Source of the DNA: Microbacterium dextranolyticum
Lineage (GTDB): Bacteria; Actinomycetota; Actinomycetes; Actinomycetales; Microbacteriaceae
DNA length: 64,000 bases
Assembly: GCF_016907295.1 (NCBI RefSeq)
Contig: NZ_JAFBBR010000001.1
Span: 930,001-994,000, forward strand
Direction: 5' to 3'
The notes beneath the pieces are model-generated. The model was given only the letters and a program-made list of their open reading frames with translations. It did no database searches and was not told where the DNA came from. Positions within the stretch are counted from its first letter, which is position 1; each line of letters opens with the position of its first letter. Below are positions 8,271-16,596 of this stretch, piece after piece. The position numbers were made by a program, and so were the translations under genes.

Positions 8271-8548
8271 GGCAGGTTCGCCTGCGACAGATACGCCGCG
8301 GCCCGCCGCAGCACCTCGTTCTCCTGCTCCAACAACCGGATCCGCTTATTCGCCTCACGCAGCTGCTTGCGCTCGTCGTCGGTCAGGCCGGCACGCTTGC
8401 CGTCCTCGACGTCGGCCCGCTTCATCCAGTTGCTCAACGAGCCTTCGGAGATACCGAAGTCCTTCGCGATCTGCGCCAGCGGCGCCTGACCCTTCCGGGC
8501 CACGGCCACGACATCATCGCGGAACTCTCGGGGATAAGGCTTTGCCAC
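8261..8548 (-). CDS. IS3-family transposase OrfA (DNA-binding part)
   Basis: The 95-residue protein starts at GTG 8548, which is preceded by a GGAAGG sequence. It has the HTH_Tnp_1 fold: KPYPREFRDDVVAVAR, then IAKDFGISEGSLSNWMK as the helix-turn-helix, and a leucine-rich C-terminal helix (RLLEQENEVLRRA) that mediates multimer formation. It binds the IS ends and controls the OrfAB transposase. Confidence 0.92.
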   Translation of the reverse strand: MAKPYPREFRDDVVAVARKGQAPLAQIAKDFGISEGSLSNWMKRADVEDGKRAGLTDDERKQLREANKRIRLLEQENEVLRRAAAYLSQANLPGK

Positions 8549-8610
8549 AAGAACATCCTTCCAGCGAGGACGAATCCTCACAGTTCAGATGTCAACCAAA
8601 CTCGGGGCAG

Positions 8611-8907
8611 ACCCAACGCGTCGCGGAGATCGGCGCCACGCCGTCGATCGGCACGGTCGGCGACAGCTATGACAACGCCCTGGCTGAGACGGTGAACGGC
8701 TACTACAAGGCCGAACTCGTCCGCGGACCCGCACGCTCGGGGCCGTGGAAGACGGTCGAGGACCTCGAGCTCGCGACCCTCGGATGGGTGCACTGGCACA
8801 ACACGCAGCGCCTCCACGGGTACCTCGGCGACGTGCCGCCAGTCGAGTTTGAGAACGCATTCTATGCTGTCCCCAACGGCCGCAATCTGCTGGTCGGAAT
8901 CAAATAG
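8611..8907 (+). pseudogene. C-terminal relic of a second IS3-family transposase
   Basis: From the right end of the intact IS the frame reads the last roughly 98 residues of a different IS3 transposase. VGDSYDNALAETVNGYYK contains its third catalytic Glu, and TLGWVHWHNTQRLHGYLG and PVEFENAFY are standard C-terminal words. The upstream two thirds, with the two catalytic Asp residues, are missing, so the gene is dead. Confidence 0.88.
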
Positions 8908-8910
8908 CGC

Positions 8911-8938
8911 GAGTCTCCATCAGACCCAGGGCGCTTCA
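8911..8938 (+). repeat. Right terminal repeat of the older IS3 element
   Basis: Immediately after the relic's stop codon comes GAGTCTCCATCAGACCC followed by AGGGCGCTTCA. This resembles the right end of common actinobacterial IS3 elements, whose left end begins TGAACCGCCCC. The matching left end is absent from this window. Confidence 0.6.
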
Positions 8939-9081
8939 AACATGTCGACACGCGCCGCCGCGTGCATTCGACGCGTTGAGAACCGCTCAGATGTTGTCAA
9001 ACGGTTGTCACGGAGAGTTGTTCTCGAACACCGAATCGCTGCGATACCAGTGATTTCACGGGTTCTGAGGCAAAAAAGCGG

Positions 9082-9154
9082 TGGGCCCCGTGGGGCTCGA
9101 ACCCACGACCCGCGGATTAAAAGTCCGATGCTCTACCGACTGAGCTAGAGGCCC
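9082..9154 (-). tRNA. tRNA-Lys (anticodon TTT)
   Basis: On the reverse strand the acceptor GGGCCTC (9154-9148) pairs with GGGGCCC (9089-9083), with discriminator A at 9082. The D arm has AGCTCAGTCGGTAGAGC, the anticodon stem TCGGA/TCCGC encloses CTTTTAA, and the T arm is GTGGG-TTCGAGC-CCCAC. The 3' end faces the IS-bearing islet, a position often used by integrative elements, but I see no integrase. Confidence 0.97.
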
Positions 9155-9210
9155 CAAGAGTTCCAGAATACCGGTGCGCAGGCGTCGCGGAGCAACGTGG
9201 TGCACACAGA

Positions 9211-9247
9211 GGCGCGGCCGCCGACGTCTCACGTCGACGGCCGCGCC
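9211..9247 (-). terminator. Terminator hairpin downstream of the fasciclin gene
   Basis: GGCGCGGCCG-CCGACGT (9211-9227) and ACGTCG-ACGGCCGCGCC (9231-9247) form a long GC stem around a CTC loop, with one mispair. It lies 45 bp after the fasciclin stop. No T run follows on the reverse strand, as is usual for actinobacteria. Confidence 0.55.
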
Positions 9248-9291
9248 GTCCTCGCAGCTGATCCCGTGGCATCCACAGGACCAGGGTGGGA

Positions 9292-9954
9292 TCACTGCTG
9301 GGGCATTAGCACCGTGTCGATGAGGTACACGGTCGCGTTGGCGGTCTGCACGCCACCGCACAGCACCTTGGCGCCGTTGACCATCAGGTTGTCGCCCGAG
9401 CCGGTCACGTCGACCTGGCCGCCTTCGACGGTCTTGTGCATGCCGGCGATCTTCGACGGCTCGATCTGGCCGGGCACGACGTGGTAGGTCAGGATCTTCG
9501 ACAGCGTCGCGCTGTCGGTCTTCAGCGAGTCGATCACGGCCGGGTCGATCTTCTTGAACGCGTCGTCCACCGGCGCGAACACGGTGAACTCGCCGCCGTT
9601 GAGGGTGTCGACGAGGTTCACCTGGGGGTTGAGCTGGCCGCTGACAGCCGAGACGAGCGTCGTGAGCATGGGGTTGTTGGATGCCGCGACCGCCACCGGC
9701 GACTGCGACATGCCCTCGATCGAGCCTGCGCCGGTGGGAACGGCCTTCGCGTAAGCGGCGCAGGCGGAGCCGACGAGGTTCGCGGACGGGTCGTTTGCCA
9801 TCGCCGACGGCGACGACATCGGCGTCTCCTTCTCCATGGCCGCGGGGCTCGACGACGTCGGCGACGACATCGACCCCGAGCAGGCGGACAGTGCGAACAC
9901 GCCGGCGATCGTCAAGGTCAGAGCTGCGGTGATCTTCTTCTTGGTGCTGAGCAT
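9292..9954 (-). CDS. Fasciclin-domain lipoprotein (MPT70/MPT83-like)
   Basis: The 220-residue precursor starts at ATG 9954, with GGAGGG placed 5 bases upstream. Residues 1-25 form a lipoprotein signal ending in the lipobox Leu-Ser-Ala-Cys. A Ser/Met/Pro-rich linker follows, then one FAS1 domain (about 90-218) with [24 protein letters not shown] and ILTYHVVPG, the standard FAS1 boxes. FAS1 proteins are cell-surface adhesins; the mycobacterial relatives MPT70 and MPT83 are controlled by SigK. Divergence from dipZ and proximity to sigK/rskA fit the same regulon. Confidence 0.93.
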   Translation of the reverse strand: MLSTKKKITAALTLTIAGVFALSACSGSMSSPTSSSPAAMEKETPMSSPSAMANDPSANLVGSACAAYAKAVPTGAGSIEGMSQSPVAVAASNNPMLTTLVSAVSGQLNPQVNLVDTLNGGEFTVFAPVDDAFKKIDPAVIDSLKTDSATLSKILTYHVVPGQIEPSKIAGMHKTVEGGQVDVTGSGDNLMVNGAKVLCGGVQTANATVYLIDTVLMPQQ

Positions 9955-9999
9955 GATGCCCTCCGTTGATCGTGGACCGCGGGTGCGGCCTCGAGTCTT

Positions 10000-10026
10000 G
10001 TTCGGAGAGGTGCGCCGATCGGATGG
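10000..10026 (-). promoter_or_regulatory. Candidate SigK promoter of the fasciclin gene
   Basis: On the reverse strand CCATCC (10026-10021) and CCGAAC (10005-10000) are separated by 15 bases. They resemble the mycobacterial SigK consensus, as I recall it CCATCC and CCGAAT, though the spacer is shorter than usual. Transcription would begin about 38 bases before the fasciclin ATG. I found no equally good match for dipZ. Confidence 0.35.
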
Positions 10027-10207
10027 GACGATCTTCGAGATTTTCTTGGACGGGCATCCGATCTGCCCGTCGACTCGGGGCTGCATAAAGAGGAGTGCGG
10101 TCGGCACGCGAGAGCCGGAGATTCGCGTGTACCGAGGATCGAGCGCTGTCGAGAACAATCCGATCCGGCGTCCGTCGCGAATGACTCCCGACAGAGACGA
10201 GGAGTCC

Positions 10208-11953
10208 ATGGACGTCATCATCATCGGCCTGCTGGGCGGGCTCATCACGGGGATCTCGCCGTGCATCCTGCCGGTACTGCCGGTCATCTTCCTCACCGGG
10301 GGAGCGCAGTCCGCCCGGTTCGACCGCTCGTCCGGGACGGGCGGCGGAGGATCTGCGGCGCCCCTGCCGGCCCGCCGCAGCCGCCCCTACCTCGTGATCG
10401 CGGGCCTCATCCTGAGCTTCACCCTGGTCACCCTTGTCGGCTCGCTCGTGCTGGGCCTTCTGAACTTGCCGCAGGACGTCATCCGCTGGGTCGGCATCGG
10501 CGTGCTCGTCCTCATCGGCATCGGCCTACTGCTCCCGAGGTTCGAGCAGCTGCTCGAGAAGCCGTTCCAGTGGATCCCGCGCCGCGAGGTCGCCAACGGC
10601 GGCAGCGGCTTCGGGGTCGGCCTCGCTCTCGGTGCGGTCTTCGTGCCGTGCGCCGGGCCGGTGCTCGCCGCCATCATCGTGGCCGGCGCGACCGGCCGCA
10701 TCGGACTCGACACGGTGCTGCTCACCGCCTCGTTCGCAATCGGCGTCGCGATCCCGCTGCTGGTCTTCGCCCTCGCCGGGCGCGGTGTCGTCGAACGCAT
10801 CCGCGCCTTCCGCACCCGCGAGCGGGGGCTGCGGATCGCAGCCGGTGTCGCGATGCTGGCGCTCGCCGGCGGTCTCGTCTTCAATGTGCCGCAGCAGTTG
10901 CAGCGACTCCTGCCGGACTACACGGCCCAGCTGCAGCGCGACCTGACCGGCAACGAGGACGCCTCGCGCGCACTGGGCCTCGGCGGCCTCGTCACCGACG
11001 AGAACCGTTATCTCGACAAGTGCACGAACGGTGCCGACGAGCTGCAGTCGTGCGGCACGGCCCCGGCGATCCGTGGCATCCAGCAGTGGCTCAACACCCC
11101 CGACGGAGCTCCGGTCGACCTCGCGCAGCAGCGCGGCAAGGTCGTGCTCATCGACTTCTGGGCCTACTCGTGCATCAACTGCCAGCGATCGATTCCGCAC
11201 GTGGTCGCGTGGGACAAGGCCTATCGCGACGCCGGGCTCGAGGTCATCGGCATCCACTCACCCGAGTACGCCTTCGAGAAAGACCCCGGCAACGTCGCCG
11301 CCGGCACCAAGGACTTCGGCATCACCTACCCGGTCGCCCTCGACAACAACCTCGCGACCTGGACCGCTTACCGCAATAGCTATTGGCCGGCGCACTACCT
11401 GATCGATGCGCAGGGCACCGTGCGGCACATCTCGTTCGGTGAGGGCAACTACGCGGCGACCGAGAAGATGCTGCGCGAACTGCTGCAGCAGGCGAACCCC
11501 GGTGTCACCCTGCCGGATCCCACCGAGGTCGCCGACGACACGCCGCAGACGGGAACCCTCACCCGAGAGACGTTCCTCGGGTCATCGAAAGACGTCAACT
11601 TCGCCGGACCCGGCGCGTACTCGTCGGGCGAGAACACCTTCTCGTACCCCGCCGACCAGCCGTCCGACACGTTCGCCCTCGACGGGCGCTGGAACGTGCA
11701 GACCCAGTTCGCGACGCCGGCAGGGTCGGATGCCGCGGGCATCCGTCTCAGCTATCGAGCGGCCCAGGTGCAGATGGTGCTCGCAGGCGAGGGAGCGGTG
11801 ACCGTCCGCGCTCAGGACGGCACCACCACGACCATCGATGTCTCGGGAACGCCTCGCTCGTATCGGATCGCCTCGTCGAACGACATCACCACGGGCATCC
11901 TCGATGTCACGGTCGGCACCGGAGTCCAGGCCTACTCGTTCACCTTCGGGTGA
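10208..11953 (+). CDS. dipZ: DipZ-type protein: DsbD/CcdA membrane domain plus thioredoxin domain
   Basis: The 581-residue protein starts at ATG 10208 (GAGGAG upstream). Residues 1-240 form a CcdA/DsbD electron-transfer membrane domain with the two conserved Cys motifs, [11 protein letters not shown] and [12 protein letters not shown]. Residues 285-440 form a TlpA-like thioredoxin domain whose active site SCINC (Cys322, Cys325) sits in [18 protein letters not shown]-terminal beta domain (445-581) is typical of DipZ. It should pass reducing power from the cytoplasm to extracytoplasmic disulfides. In Mycobacterium dipZ lies between mpt83 and mpt70; here it diverges from the fasciclin gene and precedes sigK. 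Confidence 0.92.
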   Translation: MDVIIIGLLGGLITGISPCILPVLPVIFLTGGAQSARFDRSSGTGGGGSAAPLPARRSRPYLVIAGLILSFTLVTLVGSLVLGLLNLPQDVIRWVGIGVLVLIGIGLLLPRFEQLLEKPFQWIPRREVANGGSGFGVGLALGAVFVPCAGPVLAAIIVAGATGRIGLDTVLLTASFAIGVAIPLLVFALAGRGVVERIRAFRTRERGLRIAAGVAMLALAGGLVFNVPQQLQRLLPDYTAQLQRDLTGNEDASRALGLGGLVTDENRYLDKCTNGADELQSCGTAPAIRGIQQWLNTPDGAPVDLAQQRGKVVLIDFWAYSCINCQRSIPHVVAWDKAYRDAGLEVIGIHSPEYAFEKDPGNVAAGTKDFGITYPVALDNNLATWTAYRNSYWPAHYLIDAQGTVRHISFGEGNYAATEKMLRELLQQANPGVTLPDPTEVADDTPQTGTLTRETFLGSSKDVNFAGPGAYSSGENTFSYPADQPSDTFALDGRWNVQTQFATPAGSDAAGIRLSYRAAQVQMVLAGEGAVTVRAQDGTTTTIDVSGTPRSYRIASSNDITTGILDVTVGTGVQAYSFTFG

Positions 11954-11997
11954 GCGTCGGTGCGACAGGAGGTGCATCATGCGGCATGCTGTGAAGG

Positions 11998-12585
11998 ATG
12001 GTCATCGACGGTGTGGAAGTGAACGAGCAGTCGCCAGCGCGCGATCACGCCGGCGACCTGCTCGTGCGGATCGCCGCGGGGGACCAGGGCGCGTTCGCCC
12101 AGCTCTACGACATGCTCTCGTCGCGCGTCTTCGGACTCATCCTGCGCGTCCTCGTCAACCGCGCGCACAGCGAGGAGGTGCTGCAGGAGGTCTTCCTCGA
12201 AGTGTGGCAATCCGCTGCGGCGTTCGCTCCGAACAAGGGGCAGGGGAGGACCTGGGTCATGACGATCGCGCATCGGCGGGCCGTCGATCGGGTGCGCTCC
12301 GCGCAATCCAGCGCGGAGCGCGACGAGAAGGCGGGACTCAGAGAACTCTCCACCCCGCAGGAGGATGTCGCGGAGCAGGTCGAACTGCGCATCGAGAGCC
12401 GGCGCGTCGCCCGTGCCCTCGAGGCCCTCACCGACGTGCAGCGCGAAGCGCTGACCCTGGCATACTTCGGCGGCTACAGTCAGAGCGAGATCGCCGCACT
12501 CACGGGAGCCGCTCTGGGGACGATCAAGACGAGGATGCGTGACGGACTGTCGCGCCTGCGCCAGGAGATGGGGGTGATGTCGTGA
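11998..12585 (+). CDS. sigK: ECF RNA polymerase sigma factor SigK
   Basis: The 195-residue protein has an ECF sigma region 2 (about 28-95, QEVFLEVWQSAAAF) and region 4 (about 135-185, LTDVQREALTLAYFGGYS and IKTRMRDGLSRLR). SigK-group sigma factors are held inactive by the membrane anti-sigma RskA, whose gene overlaps by 4 bp downstream. The ATG at 11998 has no good ribosome-binding site; AGGAGG lies about 30 bases upstream, before an out-of-frame ATG at 11979, so the exact start is uncertain. Targets likely include the adjacent fasciclin gene and dipZ. Confidence 0.92.
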   Translation: MVIDGVEVNEQSPARDHAGDLLVRIAAGDQGAFAQLYDMLSSRVFGLILRVLVNRAHSEEVLQEVFLEVWQSAAAFAPNKGQGRTWVMTIAHRRAVDRVRSAQSSAERDEKAGLRELSTPQEDVAEQVELRIESRRVARALEALTDVQREALTLAYFGGYSQSEIAALTGAALGTIKTRMRDGLSRLRQEMGVMS

Positions 12586-13784
12586 ACGTGCATGAGTTCG
12601 CCGAGCTGTCGGCAGGACACGCCCTGGGCGCCCTCTCCGATGACGACGAGCGCGCCTACCTCGATGCGCTCGTCGAGCACCCCGAGTGGGCCGCGATCGC
12701 CGCATCCGACGATGAGACCGCCGCCGCGCTCGCCGAGGGCGTCGCGCCCGTTGCGCCGCCGCTCGCGCTGCGTTCGAAACTGCTCGCCGCGATCGCCGTC
12801 TCGGCGGACGAGGCCTCGGCGCCGGAAGGTGGGGCCGCGCGGGGCGAGGACGAGGTGGCGTCGGACGTCGCGGCCGGGGACGCGGCGACGGTCGTGATTC
12901 CTGGGGGTCCTGGCGGTTCTGCGGACTCGGGTGCTGCTGCGGACTCGGGTGCTGCTGCGGGCGTGCTCGGTGCGGGTGCGGGAGTGCTGGGTGCGGGCGT
13001 GCTGGGTGCGGGAGTGCTGGGTGCGGCGGATGCCCCGACACGCGCGGTCCCGGCCGATGCGGACCAGGGCGCGGTCTCGGGCACGGAGCCAGGCGCGAGC
13101 TCGGGACTGGATGTTGCCTCGGTGGACGGTGGCGAGATCGCGAGCTCCGCCGTGGAGACCGAGTCTTCGAGTGGGGTGACGCCGCCGCGCGAGGAGACGG
13201 GGACGTCCATGCTGCGGACGGCGTTCAGCGCCGTGGACGATGCCGACGACGACGCGGTCTCACCGGCATCCGATACGTCGTCGGTGACCGCCTCTCCTCC
13301 CACGGAGGTCGTCCAGGCCATCGAACGCCGCAACTGGAGTCGCGGTCTGTTCGCCCTCGTCGCGTCGATCGCGCTGCTGGTCGTGATCGGCTGGGGTGCG
13401 GGGTCGGTCGCGAACGTCTGGCAGCGCCCGCCGGCAGTGTCGGCGCTCGCGCAGATCGAGCAGGCATCCGACGCAGCGTCGGCACAGGCGACCTTCGACG
13501 GTGGTGTCGCGACGCTGCACTGGTCGTCGAGCGTCGGAAAGGCCGTCGTCGTCGCGCGCGGCCTTCCCGCCATCGATGCCGATCGCACGTTCGAGCTCTG
13601 GTACATCCGCGGTGAAACGCCGATCCCCGCTGGCACATTCGATGCGTCGGGAACCTCGACGACGGCGCAGCTGAGCGGCGACATGCAGCCCGGCGACACC
13701 ATCGCCGTCACGGTCGAGCCGAGCGGAGGCTCGCCCGACGGTAGGCCGTCGACCGCACCGGTCTTCGCCATCGCCACCGCCTGA
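12582..13784 (+). CDS. rskA: Anti-sigma-K factor RskA with an expanded low-complexity linker
   Basis: The 400-residue product begins at GTG inside the sigK stop. Residues 1-70 form the cytoplasmic sigma-binding domain (LSAGHALGALSDDDERAYL), a membrane helix is near 247-267 (LFALVASIALLVVIGWGAG), and residues 275-400 form the extracytoplasmic RskA domain (RTFELWYIRGETPIPAGTF). Typical RskA proteins are about 230-270 residues. The excess is a roughly 150-residue Ala/Gly/Ser-rich linker, including tandem GAGVL repeats, between the sigma-binding domain and the helix. Release of SigK is normally by regulated proteolysis of RskA. Confidence 0.92.
   Translation: MNVHEFAELSAGHALGALSDDDERAYLDALVEHPEWAAIAASDDETAAALAEGVAPVAPPLALRSKLLAAIAVSADEASAPEGGAARGEDEVASDVAAGDAATVVIPGGPGGSADSGAAADSGAAAGVLGAGAGVLGAGVLGAGVLGAADAPTRAVPADADQGAVSGTEPGASSGLDVASVDGGEIASSAVETESSSGVTPPREETGTSMLRTAFSAVDDADDDAVSPASDTSSVTASPPTEVVQAIERRNWSRGLFALVASIALLVVIGWGAGSVANVWQRPPAVSALAQIEQASDAASAQATFDGGVATLHWSSSVGKAVVVARGLPAIDADRTFELWYIRGETPIPAGTFDASGTSTTAQLSGDMQPGDTIAVTVEPSGGSPDGRPSTAPVFAIATA
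12921..13026 (+). repeat. Tandem repeats inside rskA
   Basis: Two copies of the 18-bp unit GCGGACTCGGGTGCTGCT (12921-12956) are followed by about four copies of a 15-bp unit of the form GGTGCGGGNGTGCTG, coding for Gly-Ala-Gly-Val-Leu. Both units are multiples of three, so copy number can change without breaking the frame. Confidence 0.85.
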
Positions 13785-13861
13785 GCGGCGGGGGCCTGGC
13801 CTGGGGTGGGCAGTGTGGTTTCTTGGGGTCGGTGGGGCGGTGGGTCATCCGTTGCCAGCCG

Positions 13862-14230
13862 TGTCCCACTTTCTGTCGCTTGAAGGGTGTCTGAGCGGCA
13901 GAAAGTGGGACATGCGCCGCGAATGGTGGGACATGGCTGGCGGCGATGGTTCGTCGCCCTGGGCCCCGCGCGACGCAGGCATCCCACCTCTCACCTATGT
14001 CCCAGAATCTGTCGTCGAAGGTGCGCGGCGGCGACGGCTAGTGGGACATGCCATGCGGAAAGTGGGACATGCTCTGCCGATAGTGGGACATGGTCTCCCG
14101 CCGGTGCGGAAGTGCTGGGACAAGCTGCGGGCGCAGGCATCCCCGCACCCCGGCTGTGTCCCAGAATCTGTCGCGTGCGAGGGCCATGAGCGACAGAAAG
14201 TGGGACATGTCTTGCCGATAGTGGGACATG
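13862..14230. repeat. Intergenic array of GTGGGACATG motifs with inverted partners
   Basis: The 497-bp gap between rskA and the convergent oligopeptidase gene holds no credible gene. It contains seven forward copies of GTGGGACATG (starting near 13905, 13926, 14041, 14062, 14083, 14200 and 14221), a degenerate one near 14113, and three inverted copies beginning TGTCCCA (13862, 13998, 14156). The first inverted copy, TGTCCCACTTTCTGTCGCT (13862-13880), pairs with 13894-13912 at 18 of 19 positions around a 13-base loop. The unit AGCGACAGAAAGTGGGACAT recurs at 14189. Spacing is irregular, so this is not CRISPR. Confidence 0.85.
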
Positions 14231-14281
14231 TTCGGCAGCGCCCCGCATCGGCGCCACAGCGGCGCCACCGCCAGCGTGGGG

Positions 14282-16408
14282 TCAGGCGTCGGTGGATGCC
14301 TCGGTGAGGCCGAGCACGTCGAGCAGCCACGCGAGCTCGAACGCCCGCTGGTGCCACGCGTTGTAGCGGCCCGACACGCCGCCGTGGCCGGCGACCATCT
14401 CGCACTTGAGCAGAGCGTCCGCGCCGACCGCGCGCAGGCGCGCGACCCACTTCGCGGGCTCGACGTAGTACACCCGGGTGTCGTTGAGCGAGGTCGCGGC
14501 GAGGATCCGCGGGTACTGGACGCCCTCGCGGACGTTCTCGTACGGGGTGTACGACTTCATGTACGCATAGACGTCGGGGTCGTGCAGCGGGTCGCCCCAC
14601 TCGTCCCATTCGATGACCGTCAGCGGCAGCGACGGGTCGAGGATCGTCGTCAGGGCATCCACGAACGGCACGTCGGCGAGCACACCCGCGAACAGCTCGG
14701 GCGCCAGGTTCGCGACCGCGCCCATCAAGAGGCCGCCCGCCGAGCCGCCCTCGGCGACGAGCCGCTCGGGGGCGGTCACGCCGGTGTCGACGAGGTGGCG
14801 GGCGACGGCGACGAAGTCGGTGAAGGTGTTGCGCTTGTGCTGCAGCTTGCCGTCCTCGTACCACTGCCGACCGAGCTCGCCGCCGCCGCGCACGTGCGCG
14901 ATGGCGAAGACGACGCCGCGGTCGAGCATCGACAGCCGCGCGACCGAGAAGCCCGGCTCGATCGAGTGCTCGTACGAGCCGTAGCCGTAGAGGTGCACGG
15001 GGCGGGCGACGCCTTCGCCCGGTGCGCCGAACGAGCGCTTCCAGACGAGCGACACCGGCACGCGGGTGCCGTCGGATGCCACCGCCCACTCGCGCCGCTG
15101 GTCGTAGTCCGCGGGGTCGTAGCCGCCCTGCACCGGCTGGCGCTTGCGCAGCAGGAACTCACCGGTCGCGACCACGTAGTCGTAGACCGTTCCGGGAGTG
15201 ACGAACGATCCGTACCCGAGGCGGATGACCGGTGTCGCCCATTCGGGATTGCCGCCGGCGCCGGCGGCATAGAGGTCTTCGTCGAAGTGCAGCTCGTCGA
15301 CGCGCCCCGTCTCGTAAGAGAGGATCCCGAGTCGGGCGAGACCGTCGCGGCGGTACGAGACGACCCCCCAGTCGCGGAAGGCCGACACGTCGAGCAGACG
15401 TCGCCCCGGCTCGTGAGCAAGGATGACCTCGCGCTGGCCCTGCGGGTCGGATGCCGAGACGCGCACCAGCTCGAAGTCGAGCGCGCCGTCGTTGTGGACG
15501 ACGTACAGCACGTCCTCGCCGTCCACGATCGCGTGGGTCGTCGAGTACTCGACGCCCTCGCGGCGCGGCCAGATCGACCGGGGCTCGGCGCGCAGGTCGG
15601 ATGCCGGGACGAGGTACTCCTCGGTGGTGATCGACGACCCCGCCTCGATCACCAGGTACTGCTCGCTGCGGGTGAAGCCGGCGCCGACCCAGTACCGCTC
15701 GTCGGGTTCGTGGAACAGGCGCACGTCGGCGGAGGCATCCGTGCCCACCTCGTGCAGCCACACCGTGTCGGGCCGCCACGCGTCGTCCACGGTGGTGTAG
15801 ACCACGAACCGGCCGTCGGGTGAGAAGCAGGCGCCGGCCGCGGTGCCCTCGACGATGTCGGCGAGATCGTCGCCGGTCGCGAGGTCGCGCACCCGCAGGG
15901 TGTAGCGCTCGTCGCCCTCGACGTCGACGCCGTAGAGCAGGAATGCGCCGTCCGTGCTGACGTCGAAGCTGCCGAGCGAGAAGAACTCGTGCCCCGCGGC
16001 CTCGACGTTGCCGTCGAGCAGGACGACCTCACCGGGCACGTCGACACCGGGGGTGAGAGAGGGTGGGGTCCAGTCGTCGGCCGAGGCGAGCGGCGCGCGG
16101 CAGTGGATGCCGTACTGCTGGCCCTCGACCGTGCGTCCGTAGTACCACCACGCACCCTGACGGGTCGGCACCGATAGGTCGGTCTCGAGCGTGCGCGCGC
16201 GGATCTCGTCGAAGATCCGCTGGCGCAGCGGCGCGAGGTGCGCGGTGCGCTCCTCGGCGTACGCGTTCTCGGCCTCCAGGTGCGCGATGACCTCGGCGTC
16301 GTCCTTCGCGCGCAGCCACTCGTACTCGTCGACCACCTCGTCGCCGTGATGTGTGCGGACGGTCGGGCGGACGGCGGCGACGGGGCCGCCGATTTCGGCG
16401 ATGCTCAC
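14282..16408 (-). CDS. ptrB: Oligopeptidase B (S9A prolyl-oligopeptidase family)
   Basis: The 708-residue cytoplasmic serine peptidase cleaves short peptides, typically after basic residues. An N-terminal seven-bladed propeller (about 70-400) follows the family opening DEYEWLRAKDD. The C-terminal alpha/beta-hydrolase domain carries the nucleophile Ser in EGGSAGGLLMGA (about residue 554), the Asp in SLNDTRVYYVEPAKW and the His in VAGHGGVSGRY. Length matches oligopeptidase B. The gene is convergent with rskA across the repeat array and divergent from the phosphate permease. Confidence 0.92.
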   Translation of the reverse strand: MSIAEIGGPVAAVRPTVRTHHGDEVVDEYEWLRAKDDAEVIAHLEAENAYAEERTAHLAPLRQRIFDEIRARTLETDLSVPTRQGAWWYYGRTVEGQQYGIHCRAPLASADDWTPPSLTPGVDVPGEVVLLDGNVEAAGHEFFSLGSFDVSTDGAFLLYGVDVEGDERYTLRVRDLATGDDLADIVEGTAAGACFSPDGRFVVYTTVDDAWRPDTVWLHEVGTDASADVRLFHEPDERYWVGAGFTRSEQYLVIEAGSSITTEEYLVPASDLRAEPRSIWPRREGVEYSTTHAIVDGEDVLYVVHNDGALDFELVRVSASDPQGQREVILAHEPGRRLLDVSAFRDWGVVSYRRDGLARLGILSYETGRVDELHFDEDLYAAGAGGNPEWATPVIRLGYGSFVTPGTVYDYVVATGEFLLRKRQPVQGGYDPADYDQRREWAVASDGTRVPVSLVWKRSFGAPGEGVARPVHLYGYGSYEHSIEPGFSVARLSMLDRGVVFAIAHVRGGGELGRQWYEDGKLQHKRNTFTDFVAVARHLVDTGVTAPERLVAEGGSAGGLLMGAVANLAPELFAGVLADVPFVDALTTILDPSLPLTVIEWDEWGDPLHDPDVYAYMKSYTPYENVREGVQYPRILAATSLNDTRVYYVEPAKWVARLRAVGADALLKCEMVAGHGGVSGRYNAWHQRAFELAWLLDVLGLTEASTDA

Positions 16409-16596
16409 CTCTCCACGCTAGTCGACCCACGGCGGGTGACGCCGTGTTCTCACGCCGCATCGGCGTCGTGCGCAGGTCGTGCGATGTGCGAGGATTTCTC
16501 TCGTCCGGTTGCCGGACCCTGAACACACGGTGAACTCTTCGTTCGCACCGCCGATCCCATCGGCATCCCCATTCGATACCCGACGGAAAGCGACCC

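Larger units (their letters stand above)
7317..8614 (-). mobile_element. Intact IS3-family insertion sequence
   Basis: Terminal inverted repeats GGGTCTGCCCCGAGT at 7317-7331 and its complement at 8600-8614, followed on each inner side by a near-matching GTTGACA, bound two overlapping transposase frames. The true tips may be the inner TG...CA (7322 and 8609), which is usual for IS3. The length, about 1.29 kb, and the orfA/orfB arrangement are typical. No direct target duplication is visible: the left flank is a truncated gene and the right flank is a relic of another transposase, suggesting deletion or recombination after insertion. Confidence 0.9.

Noticed and set aside
8939..9154. Prophage or integrative element attachment site at tRNA-Lys
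   Set aside because: No integrase, and I could not find a second copy of the tRNA end in the window.
10030..10207. SigK-type promoter for dipZ
   Set aside because: GCATCC words are present but no matching -10 at a suitable distance could be found.
12656..13987. 443-codon Ser/Ala/Pro-rich reverse-strand open frame opposite rskA
   Set aside because: Low-complexity mirror of the rskA linker; rskA has clear domains and is coupled to sigK.
13862..14230. CRISPR array
   Set aside because: Repeats are about 10 bp, irregularly spaced and in both orientations; no cas genes are nearby.
13813..14307. Open frames on both strands through the repeat array, with repeated SHFLSL/HVPLS words
   Set aside because: The peptide repeats come from the GTGGGACATG DNA repeats; no start signals and both strands are equally open.
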